This document shows, in pieces, positions 1-10,814 of a DNA stretch of 64,000 nucleotides. This stretch comes from Moniliophthora roreri (lineage: Eukaryota > Basidiomycota > Agaricomycetes > Agaricales > Marasmiaceae). Under the pieces are notes generated by a model. The model ran no database searches. It saw only the letters and a program-made list of their open reading frames with translations, and was not told where the DNA came from. A program made the translations under genes and the position numbers. The stretch lies in contig LATX02000001.1 in the NCBI GenBank assembly GCA_001466705.2, positions 496,001-560,000 of the forward strand, given 5' to 3'. Each line of letters begins with the position of its first letter. Position 1 is the first letter of the stretch.

Positions 1-456
1 TGGCTTTGCTCGGAGTCTCGTCCTCGTCTTCCTCAGATTCTTCCTCTGATTCTGGAAATAGATTTCAATAATATAACAATGAGGTGAAATGACTCGTTAG
101 TTCGCACCTTCCTCCTCAATAGCCGTCCTCCCTGATTCTTCTCTCCCAGCAACAATAACCTTTCCCTCCTTCGATATATTCACGGCCTTCAGCGTAACAT
201 TCATACTCTTGATCTTCTTCTCCGCCGTCTGGGTTTTGCGCATTGGCATCGTCTCCTCGTCCTCATCTTCATCGTCTTCCTGCTTTATATCTTGTTCTCC
301 GCCTATATGAATATCTCCCTCTTCCTCGACTTCCTGAACCTCTTCTTCCTCGTCAGAGTCAATAGCAACATTTGCGCCTTTTGGTGCCCTTCCGGGACGG
401 TAGATGGCAGCGGGGCGCGCTAGACGGGGAGCTTGCTTGCGCACGGTCGAGGACAT
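1..456 (-). CDS. MFAP1-like spliceosomal protein, 5' end only
   Basis: Two exons are visible, 456-108 and 51 to beyond the window start, joined by a GTGCGA..CAG intron in consistent phase (a Glu codon is split). The N-terminus is basic and proline-rich (RPAAIYRPGRAPKG), followed by acidic stretches (DSDEEEEVQEVEEEGD). This is the layout of fungal homologues of microfibrillar-associated protein 1, a component of the B-type spliceosome. Only about 130 residues are present, so the conserved C-terminal MFAP1 domain lies outside the window. The identification rests on this low-complexity N-terminus and could be wrong; the coding status is clearer than the name. Confidence 0.55.
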
Positions 457-1302
457 GATGAGAGTATCAGTAAAAGCAACGGCGTCTAAGTGTGACTATG
501 GCGCACCTTCAACACGAAAAGGCAACAAACATAAATTACTGTACAGTATAAGCATCTTCCCTACAGATACACCGATTAAGTAGAACTAAATGAATGACAC
601 TATCCTCGACCTTATCTTGTGCCTCGTACATTCATTAAGCAGGATCAGGCTGCGACTATTGGCGTCTTAGACGGCAAGAAGCACGGACGTCGGACGATCA
701 TCCTTACTTATGACGGCTATATGGCGAAAAACTCTTTTTACTTCCTCAATATCAACCAGGTAAGGTACCAAAATTGGCGCATTAGAGGAAAACCGGAAAG
801 CATGCACTTGCTGAATTGTTCTGGCAGTGGGGCCTGGTCGTCGACGTCTCCGCCGCTTACTATATGAAGCTTTCCATCTTCCTCGGCAGTTTGTTTTCCG
901 TCAGTGTGAACCCTTTGGTGTCTTTCCGGGTAGGTTCCTGTCGAGTATGTTAGACGGGGTGCTGGCTTACGCAGGAGATGCTAAGTGCGAGGGGAAGACT
1001 ATCGATTCGACACTTCAACCACTTACCGGGTACCTCTGAACGGATGCGTCATCCATCCTTATGCCTCAGTCGACAGCAATCAACTCGCACTTGATGGATA
1101 GTTACACTGATATAAAGGATCATTCACTGTATACTCTTACTTTCAGCATACAGCAAGAATGGTGGTCATACGTGCCGCGTCAGTAATCTTTGAACTCGTA
1201 ATTCACATCCCGCGAGTTGTTGGTCTCCGAGAGTCAAATATTGAACCTTGTTGGTCAAATTATCCTTCGTACAAGTACATCGGGAACAGTGTTGGTAGAA
1301 AT
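457..1302. other. Intergenic stretch without an intact gene
   Basis: Holds the MFAP1-like promoter side, the decayed duplicate at about 839-990, and the 3' flank of the Ump1 gene. A short frame at 619-867 lacks an ATG and matches no family I know. Confidence 0.5.
839..990 (-). pseudogene. Decayed partial copy of the MFAP1-like 5' exon
   Basis: The plus-strand sequence here follows the same order of blocks as 293-455 in the intact first exon: TCTCCGCC, TATATGAA, TCTTCCTCG, a CGTCAG block, CTTTGGTGTCTTTCCGGG (against CTTTTGGTGCCCTTCCGGG), then TAGACGGGG and a GCTTGC-like block. Small insertions and deletions separate the blocks and no long reading frame survives. It is probably a short local duplication that has drifted. 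I aligned it by eye only. Confidence 0.45.
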
Positions 1303-1924
1303 CTACGACATGCGAAGCTTCCTTTCCATGTCGCTGTGGATGTTGAGGGAAGGCACCCTGATTGGCTCTACACACCAAGTTAATGCGGACCCTTGGTGTG
1401 TTCGTATTCACTTACCTCCAAATACATCCCCAGGTTCTATTGTCTCGTCCCGACCCATCAGAATATCCAGATGAATGTTGGTTTGCGGTAGTGCAGGCAT
1501 GTGGGGGTTCTGGAAGACAGTGAGCTGATTAAAATGTTCCGTAGTTAATTTTCACTCGCCCTAGACACTATCTTTCGCTCCATCAACAGTCTCATGGGTG
1601 CATGGAGTCCATGTACATTGCGCATCATGGTGAGCTTGAGATTGTCTTGGGTCTCCTCCCACTGGGACAAAGATTCAGGTTCGATACAAAGGTAAACTCG
1701 ACCACAACTTACGTTTTCCAATCTCTCTTTGATTCCACCTTCCGACTTGACTTCAGTAGCGATGGTTCGAGGACCGTACTGGAGTGCGTCGTGGAGACCA
1801 AGAGAATTTGCGGTTTCAGCGACAGATGCTGACTTCGAGGAAGGTCCTGGGACAATTCTTAGAGAAGGATCCTTGAGAAATGTATCAGAAAAGGTCAATT
1901 TGAGAGAAAACCCAGGCATACCAT
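1303..1924 (-). CDS. UMP1: Proteasome maturation factor Ump1/POMP
   Basis: Ump1 is the short-lived chaperone of 20S proteasome half-mer assembly. My model has five exons: 1924-1922, 1871-1713, 1661-1560, 1509-1416 and 1367-1303, giving 140 residues, the usual size. Family features are MRNVHGLHAPMRLLMERKIV in the centre, then NPHMPALPQTN and LDILMGRDETIE, and a C-terminal EPIRVPSLNIH segment comparable to the animal POMP tail. The start codon is an exon of its own, ATG, split by a 50-nt intron from GATCCTTCT, so the protein begins MDPSLRIVP. A second in-frame ATG at 1919 would read through this intron and is less likely. The 1712-1662 intron is 51 nt with no stop, and the 1559-1510 intron has a GC donor. 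The gene is head to head with Gid1. Confidence 0.88.
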
Positions 1925-2064
1925 GATGGAGGTCAGGAGGAGAGACGCGTAAGACGAAAATTGGTGACCCGTGATCAGATCAAGGCTCAGCGCTCAGCCC
2001 TTGAAAGTTGACGTCGACCATCATCTTCCCCGCATTTTTTGCCTTGCTTTATTCTCAGGAGGAT

Positions 2065-4705
2065 ATGGCAAATCGACCTTCGAGGTCGTCAAGTATTCCT
2101 ATTCCAAGAAATAACCCGTCGACCTCACCGACGAGGAACATTGAATCGGTCATATCCATTCCGTTCAGTACTGCAAGGCAACGCCTCCCAAGCACTCAAG
2201 GGCCTTCACATCGTCCTAATGCAGGTGCTGAAGTAGATCCCAGAGGTCTTGGATTACATGGTTCTATTCCGGGGGGCCCAGCCAGTTTCAGTACGTCCCC
2301 AGTGCGGACGACCGTGCGGTCCTCCACTCAACCCCTTCCAATAATGGCCAGACCCACCCCTCGTACCACATCTTCATTCGAACCCCGTGTCGTCCGCGCA
2401 GATTCATCCAGGAGCTTTGATCCGACCTGCATGCCACCTGCCACCCCATCCTCCAGTACAAGACGTCCTAGCTTCGGTAATCACCGTGCTGCTAGTGTAC
2501 TCCGTACAGTACCAGCTTCATCAAACGTCTGGACAGCACCAGCCACATCTTTTTCGAGACCTTCGTATCTTGAGCACTCTGCTTTCCGCCATTTGCTTCA
2601 GACCGATGGGTCATCTTCTTCAGCTTCGTTCCCAAGCCGGAAAGAAGAACCAGATCCTCGCATCTATTCTGGCGCAATGTCACCGTCTACAGACAGCGAC
2701 GATGACAGTAATATCAGTCCGCCGCCTCGGGATATTCCCACCGCTTCGACCTCCACGTCGGCGTTCACGCCGTCTGTCATTTCAAGTGATCAGGTTTTGA
2801 AACTTCCTACGCGGTGGAGTGATCAGTTTCACCATCCGATACTCACACTGTCGCCTGATGGTCGTGAATTGGAGTATCAGGGTATGGCTAATATTGACTT
2901 TGGCATTGTGTGATTGTCATTAAATTTCATTACACAGGTGTGGGTAGCACGGATAGAGAAGCCGCAGCTGCAGCTCGGACCATTGAACCTATACCCCCAG
3001 TCTGCGGTATTTATTATTATGAGGTTGAAATTCGGAGTAAGGGTCCGAAAGCGTGAGTTCCATGTCTACATTCCACAGCGCTGGCTCAACTCCTTCAATA
3101 GCCACATCAGCATAGGGTGCGGTTTGACACTCGCCTCCATCAATGACTGAATGACGTATATTTGCAGGTTTGCGGGACGTGAAGTACGAACTTCGCGCCT
3201 TCCAGGTTGGGAGCCTCATTCATGGGGCTACCATGGTGATGATGGCTATTCTTTTGCCGCAGAAAAGAGCGGCAGTCCGTACGGCCCTACCTTTGGTCGT
3301 GAGTATGGGTTTCTTGCCTTTCCTGTACCCGTCTAACACTTTGGAAGTTGGAGACATCATAGGATGTGGCATTGACTTTAGCACCTACAGAGCGTTCTAC
3401 ACAAAAAATGGATCTCCCCTAGGTATGGCGTGATATTACTCATATGTTCGCACTACGCTAATAACCCTCCCATGGCAAGGTCCTGTTTTCGAAAATGTTG
3501 GCAAGGGAATCGAAATCTATCCCTCGGTTGGATTACAACTTCCCAATGAATCCGTTAAAGTCAACTTTGGCCACGAACCTTTCAGATTTGACATCGACTA
3601 TCACATTCAGCAACAACGCAATCAAGCGTGGACGAATCTTATGCTGGAACCCATTGATACGGCTATATTCAAGCGACCAGACGTCTTACCAGATATTGGG
3701 GCTATTGCGACTGTGCCAGTATCTGCACCAGCTTCGGAGGAAGAAACCAAGCGAGAATTAAATAAGCTCGTTTTATCCTACTTGGCACACCATGGATACG
3801 TCAAAACTGCGATGGCATTCCGAAAGCAGTCTGAGACAATCAGTGCACCTTCCGCCGCAGTAGATCAAGATATCGACATGGTCGACGATATACCTGGACC
3901 AACTCCTGCGCCATCATTCGAAGCTGATATCGAACTACGCACAAGGATAGTCAATTCAGTTTTAGAACGAGATATTGATTCCGCTCTTACTGAGACACAG
4001 AGGCACTATCCTGCGGTCTTGGATGCAGAACAGGGACTAATGGTGTTCAAGCTTCGGTGTCGAAAATTTGTCGAGTTGATATTAGATGCTGTGGAGCTCA
4101 AGAAGAAGATGGATGCAATGAATCTAGTGGAGGATGGCGTGGGTAGTGATGCGGATGGAGAAGTTGATGGAATGAGTATGGAGGTGGATGATGATGACGA
4201 CGACGACTCGGTCCTCCCTTCGGGTACAATGAACGGCTCAGATGGCATACCACCAACCAGGCGAAATGCTAAATCAAACTCGGCGACAGCTAGATGCGAA
4301 GCTGCCTTGAACGAGGCAATCACGTATGGGCAAGCTTTGCAGGTTGACTACAAGTCGGACAGCCGGCCGGAAGTCAAGGCTATCTTCAAACAAACATTTA
4401 GCATCGTGGCATACGAAGACCCACTAGCAGCCGGTGGAGCGGTTGCGGAGGTAGCTGGGCATGAAGCTCGAGTTCAGTTGGCCAACGAGTTGAATCAGGC
4501 GATACTGAGTAAGTTTTACGCACTTTCTACTAAGGGCTGAACTCATCATTGATTCCACTACCTGATAGAATCGCAGGGGAGGCCGACACACCCTACACTG
4601 GAGATGATATATAGGTGGGTCGCGGTATGCTTGCTCCAACTAGGACTTTCGGGAGTCGGCGCAGCGGCGTTTGCAGATATGCAGAGGGAATTGCTGGAGG
4701 CATAA
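2065..4705 (+). CDS. RanBPM-like GID ubiquitin ligase subunit (Gid1/Vid30)
   Basis: Scaffold and substrate-receptor-binding subunit of the GID/CTLH E3 ligase. Exons: 2065-2881, 2938-3052, 3102-3116, 3168-3298, 3348-3422, 3480-4508 and 4569-4705; 772 residues. A Ser/Pro-rich disordered N-terminus of about 245 residues precedes a SPRY domain ([45 protein letters not shown]), then LisH ([19 protein letters not shown]), CTLH ([16 protein letters not shown]) and CRA (ending [15 protein letters not shown]; here [16 protein letters not shown]). An acidic insert (VDDDDDDDS) interrupts the CTLH-CRA linker. The 15-nt exon 3102-3116 is needed to join the SPRY strands as KAHISIGFAGRE. Yeast Vid30 and human RANBP9/10 share this order. 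The start is the first ATG in frame. Confidence 0.9.
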
Positions 4706-4984
4706 GGACTGTAGCATGTAAAGGATATATTTGAAGCCTGATCTCTGTACTGGAAGGTTATCTATCATTTAGCAATGTAGCATCGTTCCATAATGTATCA
4801 TCCTCACTACTCTTATGATTCTCTACGGAAAACACGATGGCGCCATTTTCAGGCGCGGTCAAATTTCTGGCGACTGGTATAAGGCCATATTCCTACCGAG
4901 AGCATCGCAATGCCTGGTGGGGACCTCAAAGGTCTTCATTGTTCTAGCCTTCAATTTTGCGACGTCGAGGCGCGACGAGGCTCA

Positions 4985-5064
4985 GAGTAAGATTCAAGCT
5001 GAGTAAGATTCAAGCTGAGTAAGATTCAAGCTGAGTAAGATTCAAGCTGAGTAAGATTCAAGCT
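4985..5064 (+). repeat. 16-bp tandem repeat, five copies
   Basis: The unit GAGTAAGATTCAAGCT occurs five times without mismatch, between the 3' end of Gid1 and the Isa1 start at 5179. It ends about 115 bp before that ATG and so may lie in the Isa1 promoter. Confidence 0.95.
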
Positions 5065-5178
5065 GTGATTGGTTGACAGACGTGATAGATAAATAGATCG
5101 CTGACCAAATACCATTGAAATTGACAAATCCGGACCCGGTTCTTTGCTCAACTACGCTCTTTCTTCTTGCCCTGTACC

Positions 5179-5898
5179 ATGTCCTCTTCTCTCGTTAATC
5201 TCAATCGACTCCAGCATGCTGCACGACACTCAGCGCTTCCTTTTCTCTACCCAATATCTCCGGTTTCTTCTGTTCCGGTTAGAAGAGCCATGATGTCAGC
5301 ACTTCGACCTCGAGAGGACCATGAACAACCTCCATTAGCGGAATCGCCTATTGTCATACCTTCAGCAATCTCGCTTTCATCAGATGCTTCCTCACCGCAG
5401 ACCGCTGCACGGCCACCCCCGGTACCCAAGGTGGAGAGACCTCGACCCCAAATAAAATCGAAGAAAGCGGCGTTAACGATCGTACGTGTTATGCAGCTAC
5501 TCCAATATCTCAGACTCAAACTTGGGTGAATTAGACCCCAGAAGCTGTTTTGCGACTTCGTGCTCTGGAAAAAGGTCCAGCGCAGCAACTACTTCGCATT
5601 GGAGTCAGGAACAAGGGCTGTGCCGGGCTATCGTACCACTTGGAGTATGTGGACAAACCCGGCAAGTTCGACGAAGTTGTGGAGCAAGATGGTGTCAGAG
5701 TGGTAATAGACAGCAAGGCACTCTTCTCAATTATCGGTAGTGAAATGGACTGGAAGGAGGATGCGTTGAGGTACGTGCGTCGTACTTTTTTTCGCTATAA
5801 CGGCCCCGCTCACTGATACATTTAGCTCTAAATTCGCTTTCAAGAACCCTAATATCAAGGATGCTTGCGGCTGCGGAGAGTCCTTTACTGTATCATAA
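5179..5898 (+). CDS. ISA1: Mitochondrial iron-sulfur assembly protein, A-type (Isa1/ISCA1)
   Basis: A-type carrier needed to mature mitochondrial 4Fe-4S proteins. Exons 5179-5481, 5535-5770 and 5826-5898 encode 203 residues. The first ~95 residues are basic, Ser/Pro-rich and lack acidic residues at the very start, as expected of a mitochondrial presequence with a variable linker. The HesB/IscA domain follows: TPEAVLRLRAL, IGVRNKGCAGLSYHLEY, MDWKEDALSSKFAFKNPN and CGCGESF. All three conserved cysteines (GCAG and the CGC pair) are present. Introns are 53 and 55 nt. Confidence 0.92.
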
Positions 5899-6995
5899 GC
5901 GACGAGGAACCTACATTCTCCTAGAATCTACACACCACAGCATTACACCATGTATCAATATCGTTTAATATTTGCGTGCTTGGACAACACCATTTTCATT
6001 ATAATATTAATGAATACAACGCTGTAATCTACGCGCAATTTTTGGGCGGACCTTCGTACTTCAGGAGTGAAGACGAGTTCACCGTGTACCATCAGACGAT
6101 TAAAAGGCGCTAGGCCGCTCACATGAGGATCTCCTTCACTACTGCCATATGCTAGGGTACCGGTATATAACTTACAGTCATCCACCGGTCCTTGAATTGT
6201 TGGCTCCTCTCACTTGTTACTTTGACGGGGACCCTTCGGACAAATTGTTCATATGTTGTATCTCAATATATGATAAGTAGTACGGGTGGATATAAGTGAT
6301 GTACTGAGTAAATGAAAATTCCGATAGTGCTGAGGAGAAGGTGTCACATCACGCCTTCCATATCAGGATCACCTGAGAGTGTTTTTTTTTTTTTTTTTTC
6401 ACTCGATGCGCTTCAACTGTCAACCAAGTCTCTGTCCAAAACCGAAGAAGAGGGGAAAGTGAGTCGGATGTTAGAAGAAAAAAATTAATAGTAGTATCTT
6501 GTCCCTCCTATTCTGCTTATCTGAGGTGCTCTATACAATATTTTCATATATTTACATAACTTCTGACAAGTGTTTGAGGACAGATAGGCAGGGAAAGATT
6601 TTCCGAGGCCAAACAGATTTGAGCACGCCAAGGACCGGTGGATGACTGTATTGTCGGAGTGCTCATGACATAAAAATTGTTCGTAAAATGAGTATTCATT
6701 GAGCGGGTTCATGACTGCGTATAAGAGTAGTGCGTGGTATGTACGTGGTATGTATAATGTAGGTATAAGATACAGTGGAGGGATAACAAGAAGTAATATG
6801 ATTGATTATTGTCATGAGTTCGTCGATCGCATGCGGAAATTGTTCATAAGTAATTAGATATCCGGGGAATGAAGTGGGGTAGGTTTGTTGTGATTCTATG
6901 GATACAATGCCGAGCACTCGTCGAGGCTGGGGGTATGGATATGAATGGTTCGGGGTATCTGGGGAAGACAAGAAAGAAGCCGTACCAATGGGTGC
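5899..6995. other. Intergenic region between converging genes
   Basis: Lies between the 3' ends of Isa1 and the DUF6699 gene. It is AT-rich and contains an 18-nt T run at 6382-6399. No coding sequence is supported. Confidence 0.6.
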
Positions 6996-7616
6996 TCACG
7001 CGCAGTGTAGTTGCCATACATCGGGTCCATTGCCCGTGCAGGTGAGGCCCATGAACAGCGTTCGACCGAGTAAAAGGTCGACTCTCTTCGCTCCCTTGTC
7101 CTTCTCGAGTTTATACCCCGCGGGATGTGTGAACCGAGTGTACCGGCGTTTGTAGGATGCGTCAATTAAGGGACGCTGTTGGGAATTGAACGAATTATAT
7201 TCTGCCTGTGTGATGTTTTGGCGGAGGGTGCGATAGATCCCGTGTAGAACATCGCCGACTGTGACATATGGGGCCGTCGTAGCCTTGATCTGAACTGTCG
7301 AGTTGAACAGTTCAGGTATGATGATGGTGATGAATGGTAGTGCGGGCTGAGTCGCTGATTGTTCAAGGAGCCCGGGAGTGTGTTTGGCTAAGCTGCTGCC
7401 ATCCGGAACCAACGTCATATCCCATCGTAAATATGGTTGTGGATTGTACCCTATTACAGGATTGATCTGGGTGGGTACTGCGGGTAGTGGTTGATACGTG
7501 TATGGTCCTGAGGTATGTTGGGGTGGGGTGAGAGGACCAGGTGACGATGGGAGAGACGAGACGGTGGATGGAGGAGAAGGGGTAGCCCAGTGGACATGTT
7601 TGTTCAAGCCAGGCAT
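6996..7616 (-). CDS. DUF6699-type hypothetical protein
   Basis: A single-exon, 206-residue protein. A short N-terminus with KHVHWATPSPPST leads into a Ser/Pro-rich linker, followed by a globular region with LRWDMTLVP, a hydrophobic strand (LPFITIIIPELFNSTVQI), VTVGDVLHGIYRTLRQNIT, and a C-terminal RVDLLLGRTLFMGLT. This arrangement is typical of the DUF6699 proteins that are expanded in mushrooms and whose function is unknown. The conserved His/Arg-x-Trp-Ala near the start supports the ATG at 7616. No signal peptide or membrane segment is seen. Confidence 0.7.
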   Translation of the reverse strand: MPGLNKHVHWATPSPPSTVSSLPSSPGPLTPPQHTSGPYTYQPLPAVPTQINPVIGYNPQPYLRWDMTLVPDGSSLAKHTPGLLEQSATQPALPFITIIIPELFNSTVQIKATTAPYVTVGDVLHGIYRTLRQNITQAEYNSFNSQQRPLIDASYKRRYTRFTHPAGYKLEKDKGAKRVDLLLGRTLFMGLTCTGNGPDVWQLHCA

Positions 7617-8689
7617 TGTAGTAGATGGTTGGTGGCGATAAGCTAACTTGGGATGGAAGGGAGTGCTTGGGATCCATAGTCGCGAAAATACGCTTATATG
7701 CTAGAAATGCCAGAAGAAGCTGTAAGAGAAGCATAGGATAGCTATAGACGAAAGCGGTCGAGTATCGCCTCCGCAACACGAATAACGAGTCATACGCTAT
7801 CATCGCATGTAACTGAGAGCTCACCATCAATTTAGTTGCCCCACATTTGGTCTTTTTTCATCACGCCGGTCCCGGGGCAGTGTATGGGGCGCTCTTTCCC
7901 CAGATGTCCATGTGGATGATGGCATATGTCGATGACTGCGAAGAGGGTGATGACTGCGAAGAAGGTGATGGCTGATGTGGCCATATTCCCTAAGTCACTG
8001 GGATCTCGATGTGCACTCATACACCCACAAACAGCACACGAGGTTGGGAAACCCACCCATCCTCATGTAGATTTGCTCGTATGAAAAGCATCCTAGATCT
8101 GAGCTACATGTAAAGCTGTTGCCATTGGAGTCGGGGCGATGCTTGCGCGCTAAAAATCCTTGTGCCTTGCAGGTTCTGCGAGTTCTAGAAACCAGGCGCT
8201 AGCTGAGCGCTCTCACATCATATGGCTCCCAGCGCTTCAGAGACACCGCCCATTGATAAGTTGAGCGACCATGGCGATTGTCAATGTGTAAAGACCGCAG
8301 CCCGCAGCCCGCAAATCTATCAAGGTTAGTGTCGACGATGGACCCTAGAAGAACGGCGCAGCCTCCTCCTGATGATCTTGACTGCGTCACCGTGAACTTC
8401 TTCGCCTAAAGAATAGTATTAGTGACGATTTCACAAGCCGGTCGAACCAGGATTTTGGACATCACATAAGATACGTACGCACCCCGGCACAGCGCCCGCT
8501 CCAGCGCCTGAACAACAGGATTACCGTTATCTCCAGTGTCTCTTTCGACTTACTTTCGACAGTTGACCAGCTAGATCATTTGAATGAATGAAAGGAAACT
8601 CCCTTGCAATACTGAATAATAGCTACAACTACAGGTCTACGGTTCGAAAACTGATAGACAGTCCTGTGAGTCGCGATATCACCGCAGAT
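7617..8689. other. Intergenic region
   Basis: Upstream of the DUF6699 gene and downstream of the BAR-SH3 gene. An 18-bp direct duplication built on GATGACTGCGAAGA is seen near 7931-7965. Frames here lack family features, and I support no gene. Confidence 0.5.
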
Positions 8690-10465
8690 CTAGGTCTCCT
8701 GAACGTAGTTTCCTGATAGAAATAGTCAATGAACGAGCGCTAAACAAGAAAATAGGTTTCACCGACCTGGGAATACTCCTTGTTGTCCATTTAAGCGACC
8801 TGTCCACCAATCTTCGGCGCTCGCTGTCTTCTCGACAATTTCTATTCTGTCTCCAACATTGAATGACAGGTCACCCTCGGCCTAAATAAGGGTGCGATGG
8901 GTATCATTATATTAATAGGCTTTCGCAACGCACCTGTGCTTGGAAATCATACAGAGCCACAACAAACTTGGGCTTCGGAACAAGTGAGGGCTTGGGCTTG
9001 AGAGGTGGCGGTGGAGGCGGAGCTTTCTTGGCAGCAACCGCTGATGCTGCACTAGACCCCGCGCCTGAAGGAGAATAAGGAGGAGGAGGTGCGGCCAGGG
9101 ATGACGAAGATGGTGGTGGAGGAGGGGCTTTCTTGCTGAAGGTACTACTGCTAGACATTGAGGAAGCCATTGAAGGCGAACGTCCCATACTGCTCCCACT
9201 AGCACTGCGATTCGCTTGCACCATTTTGGCTGTTGTGATGCGTTGAGACATTATCTTCATCGGAGACTGGCTAATGTGGAAGCTCACAAGTTGAGATTAT
9301 CCTCTTGGTGATGTTGAGGCCCTCTATGGTTTGCCACGCATCCGTCCGCTTCTCTTCGTAGTCGGCGGCGATCTGGTTTCCGGGAACATTGGTGATGTCG
9401 TACTTTGCCTCTTCAGCAAAACTGTTCATCTTTTCTAAGATCATGTAAAAAATGTTCAATCTGAGGCCGTGAGCGATCATCAAAACACTTGGAACTGAAA
9501 GGACACGTACTGCATGTAGAAGAATGAATGGAACAATGGGTCGATGAATTGGGCAGAAAGTTGCATGAACCTCGGAAGATCATTCTTCAAAGCAGTGTTG
9601 ATGTAATCATACTCGTTGGTGGCCATTTCAAAGTCTTGTTCGAGCTTTGTGAATAAGCATCAGTAGACGAGGAATTGAAGGCGGATATGGTGACTCACCT
9701 TGAATAAGTTCTTCTCATCACTCAGCGACTTCTCCTTTTTATCCCTGAGTTTGGTTAACGAGTTATTGAATCGATCATAATCAGTCAACTGTTATGCGTG
9801 TCAGGAGCACGAATAAGAGCCAGGACAGATGAACACACTTTATGGGCGCGTTTGGTGATGGTCTTGCGTATCATTTTGAGGATTGACTGAAGCTCTTTCG
9901 ACGGTCCAACAATTCGACTCTCAATCAGCTCTAGCTCAGGCCCAATAGACGTCCGCATCTCCTCCATTATGTTCGTATATCTTTCAACACTCCGCACTGT
10001 GTGCGCGGCATCAGGGTGCTTGCCGAGAAGGTCGTATTCACCAGTGATGGGAGTGAAGATGGCAGTGAAGTGGGTAGCGAAACCAGCACCAGACGTGAAG
10101 AGACCTTTTCAAAGCCAATCATTAAAACAAATGGTAGGTAAAGGAATGACTCACCGTTCACTGCATCGGTAAATGCCTTAGTATCTTTCAAGAGCTTTTC
10201 AACTGCGGTCTCCATCAAAGAGAAATGACGCTCGTAATCATCGAATTCAGGATCATTCGACTCTATACACGATGCAGTCAAGGTGTAAAGGAGAAAATCA
10301 ATCAGCCTGCATGAAATTCCTGGATAGATGATAGCGCCTCACTTTTGGCCATTCCGACCTTAGATGTCACCATAAACGGCGTCCTAAGCAGATCTTGCTT
10401 GATATTTGATGTAAATGAATTTGGAGATTTGCGTACCGTTTGATTGTCTTTGTGAAACCCTTCAT
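8690..10465 (-). CDS. Amphiphysin-type BAR-SH3 protein (Rvs167 family)
   Basis: Membrane-curvature and actin-patch protein of endocytosis. Ten exons: 10465-10437, 10383-10343, 10262-10155, 10104-9839, 9788-9699, 9644-9511, 9460-9288, 9229-8934, 8881-8767 and 8712-8690; 424 residues. The BAR domain covers about residues 1-260: it begins MKGFTKTIKR, then DPEFDDYERHF, LFTSGAGFATHF, HTVRSVERYTNIMEEMR and LPRFMQLSAQFIDPLFHSF. A linker rich in Ser, Ala and polyproline follows (residues ~282-362). The SH3 domain is at the end: [45 protein letters not shown]. All introns are 46-65 nt except one slightly longer. The closest yeast counterpart is Rvs167, and Hob1 in fission yeast. Phases of all junctions agree. 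Confidence 0.92.
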
Positions 10466-10814
10466 ATCCGGAGATGGTCAAGGTATTTCAGAGAGTATGA
10501 GAGGAAGAATAAGTCAAGTCGATAATAATATGTCGGGGGCACAGTACAACAGCTAAGCGCTAAGCGCCCAGCCTCAAGGCACTGCAATTATGTTCTCACG
10601 GTAAACTCAGCAATTCGAGGGAAAGATGGTAATCATGCACGGGTGTAACGATGAAATTATTGGACAGCAAGAAAAAAAAAAGGTTCCTAGTTGTATATAT
10701 AAAATGCATTGGATATCGAAGTGACTCTGATGTCCTTGGTTGCTGTGGCGAAAGAGGAACTTGGTCGCGTAGGGGCGAATAAATGGAGTTCCCGCGGGAT
10801 GTTACAGGCTTCAG

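Noticed and set aside
1917..1919. ATG at 1919 as the start of Ump1
   Set aside because: It would read through a sequence with donor and acceptor signals and add a non-family N-terminus; the split start at 1924-1922 gives the expected MDPSLRIVP.
4985..5064. Possible CRISPR-like array
   Set aside because: Repeats are directly adjacent with no spacers, in a eukaryotic genome; a simple tandem repeat.
8441..8465. tRNA B-box-like GGTTCGACC on the minus strand
   Set aside because: No A box or cloverleaf arms could be formed around it.
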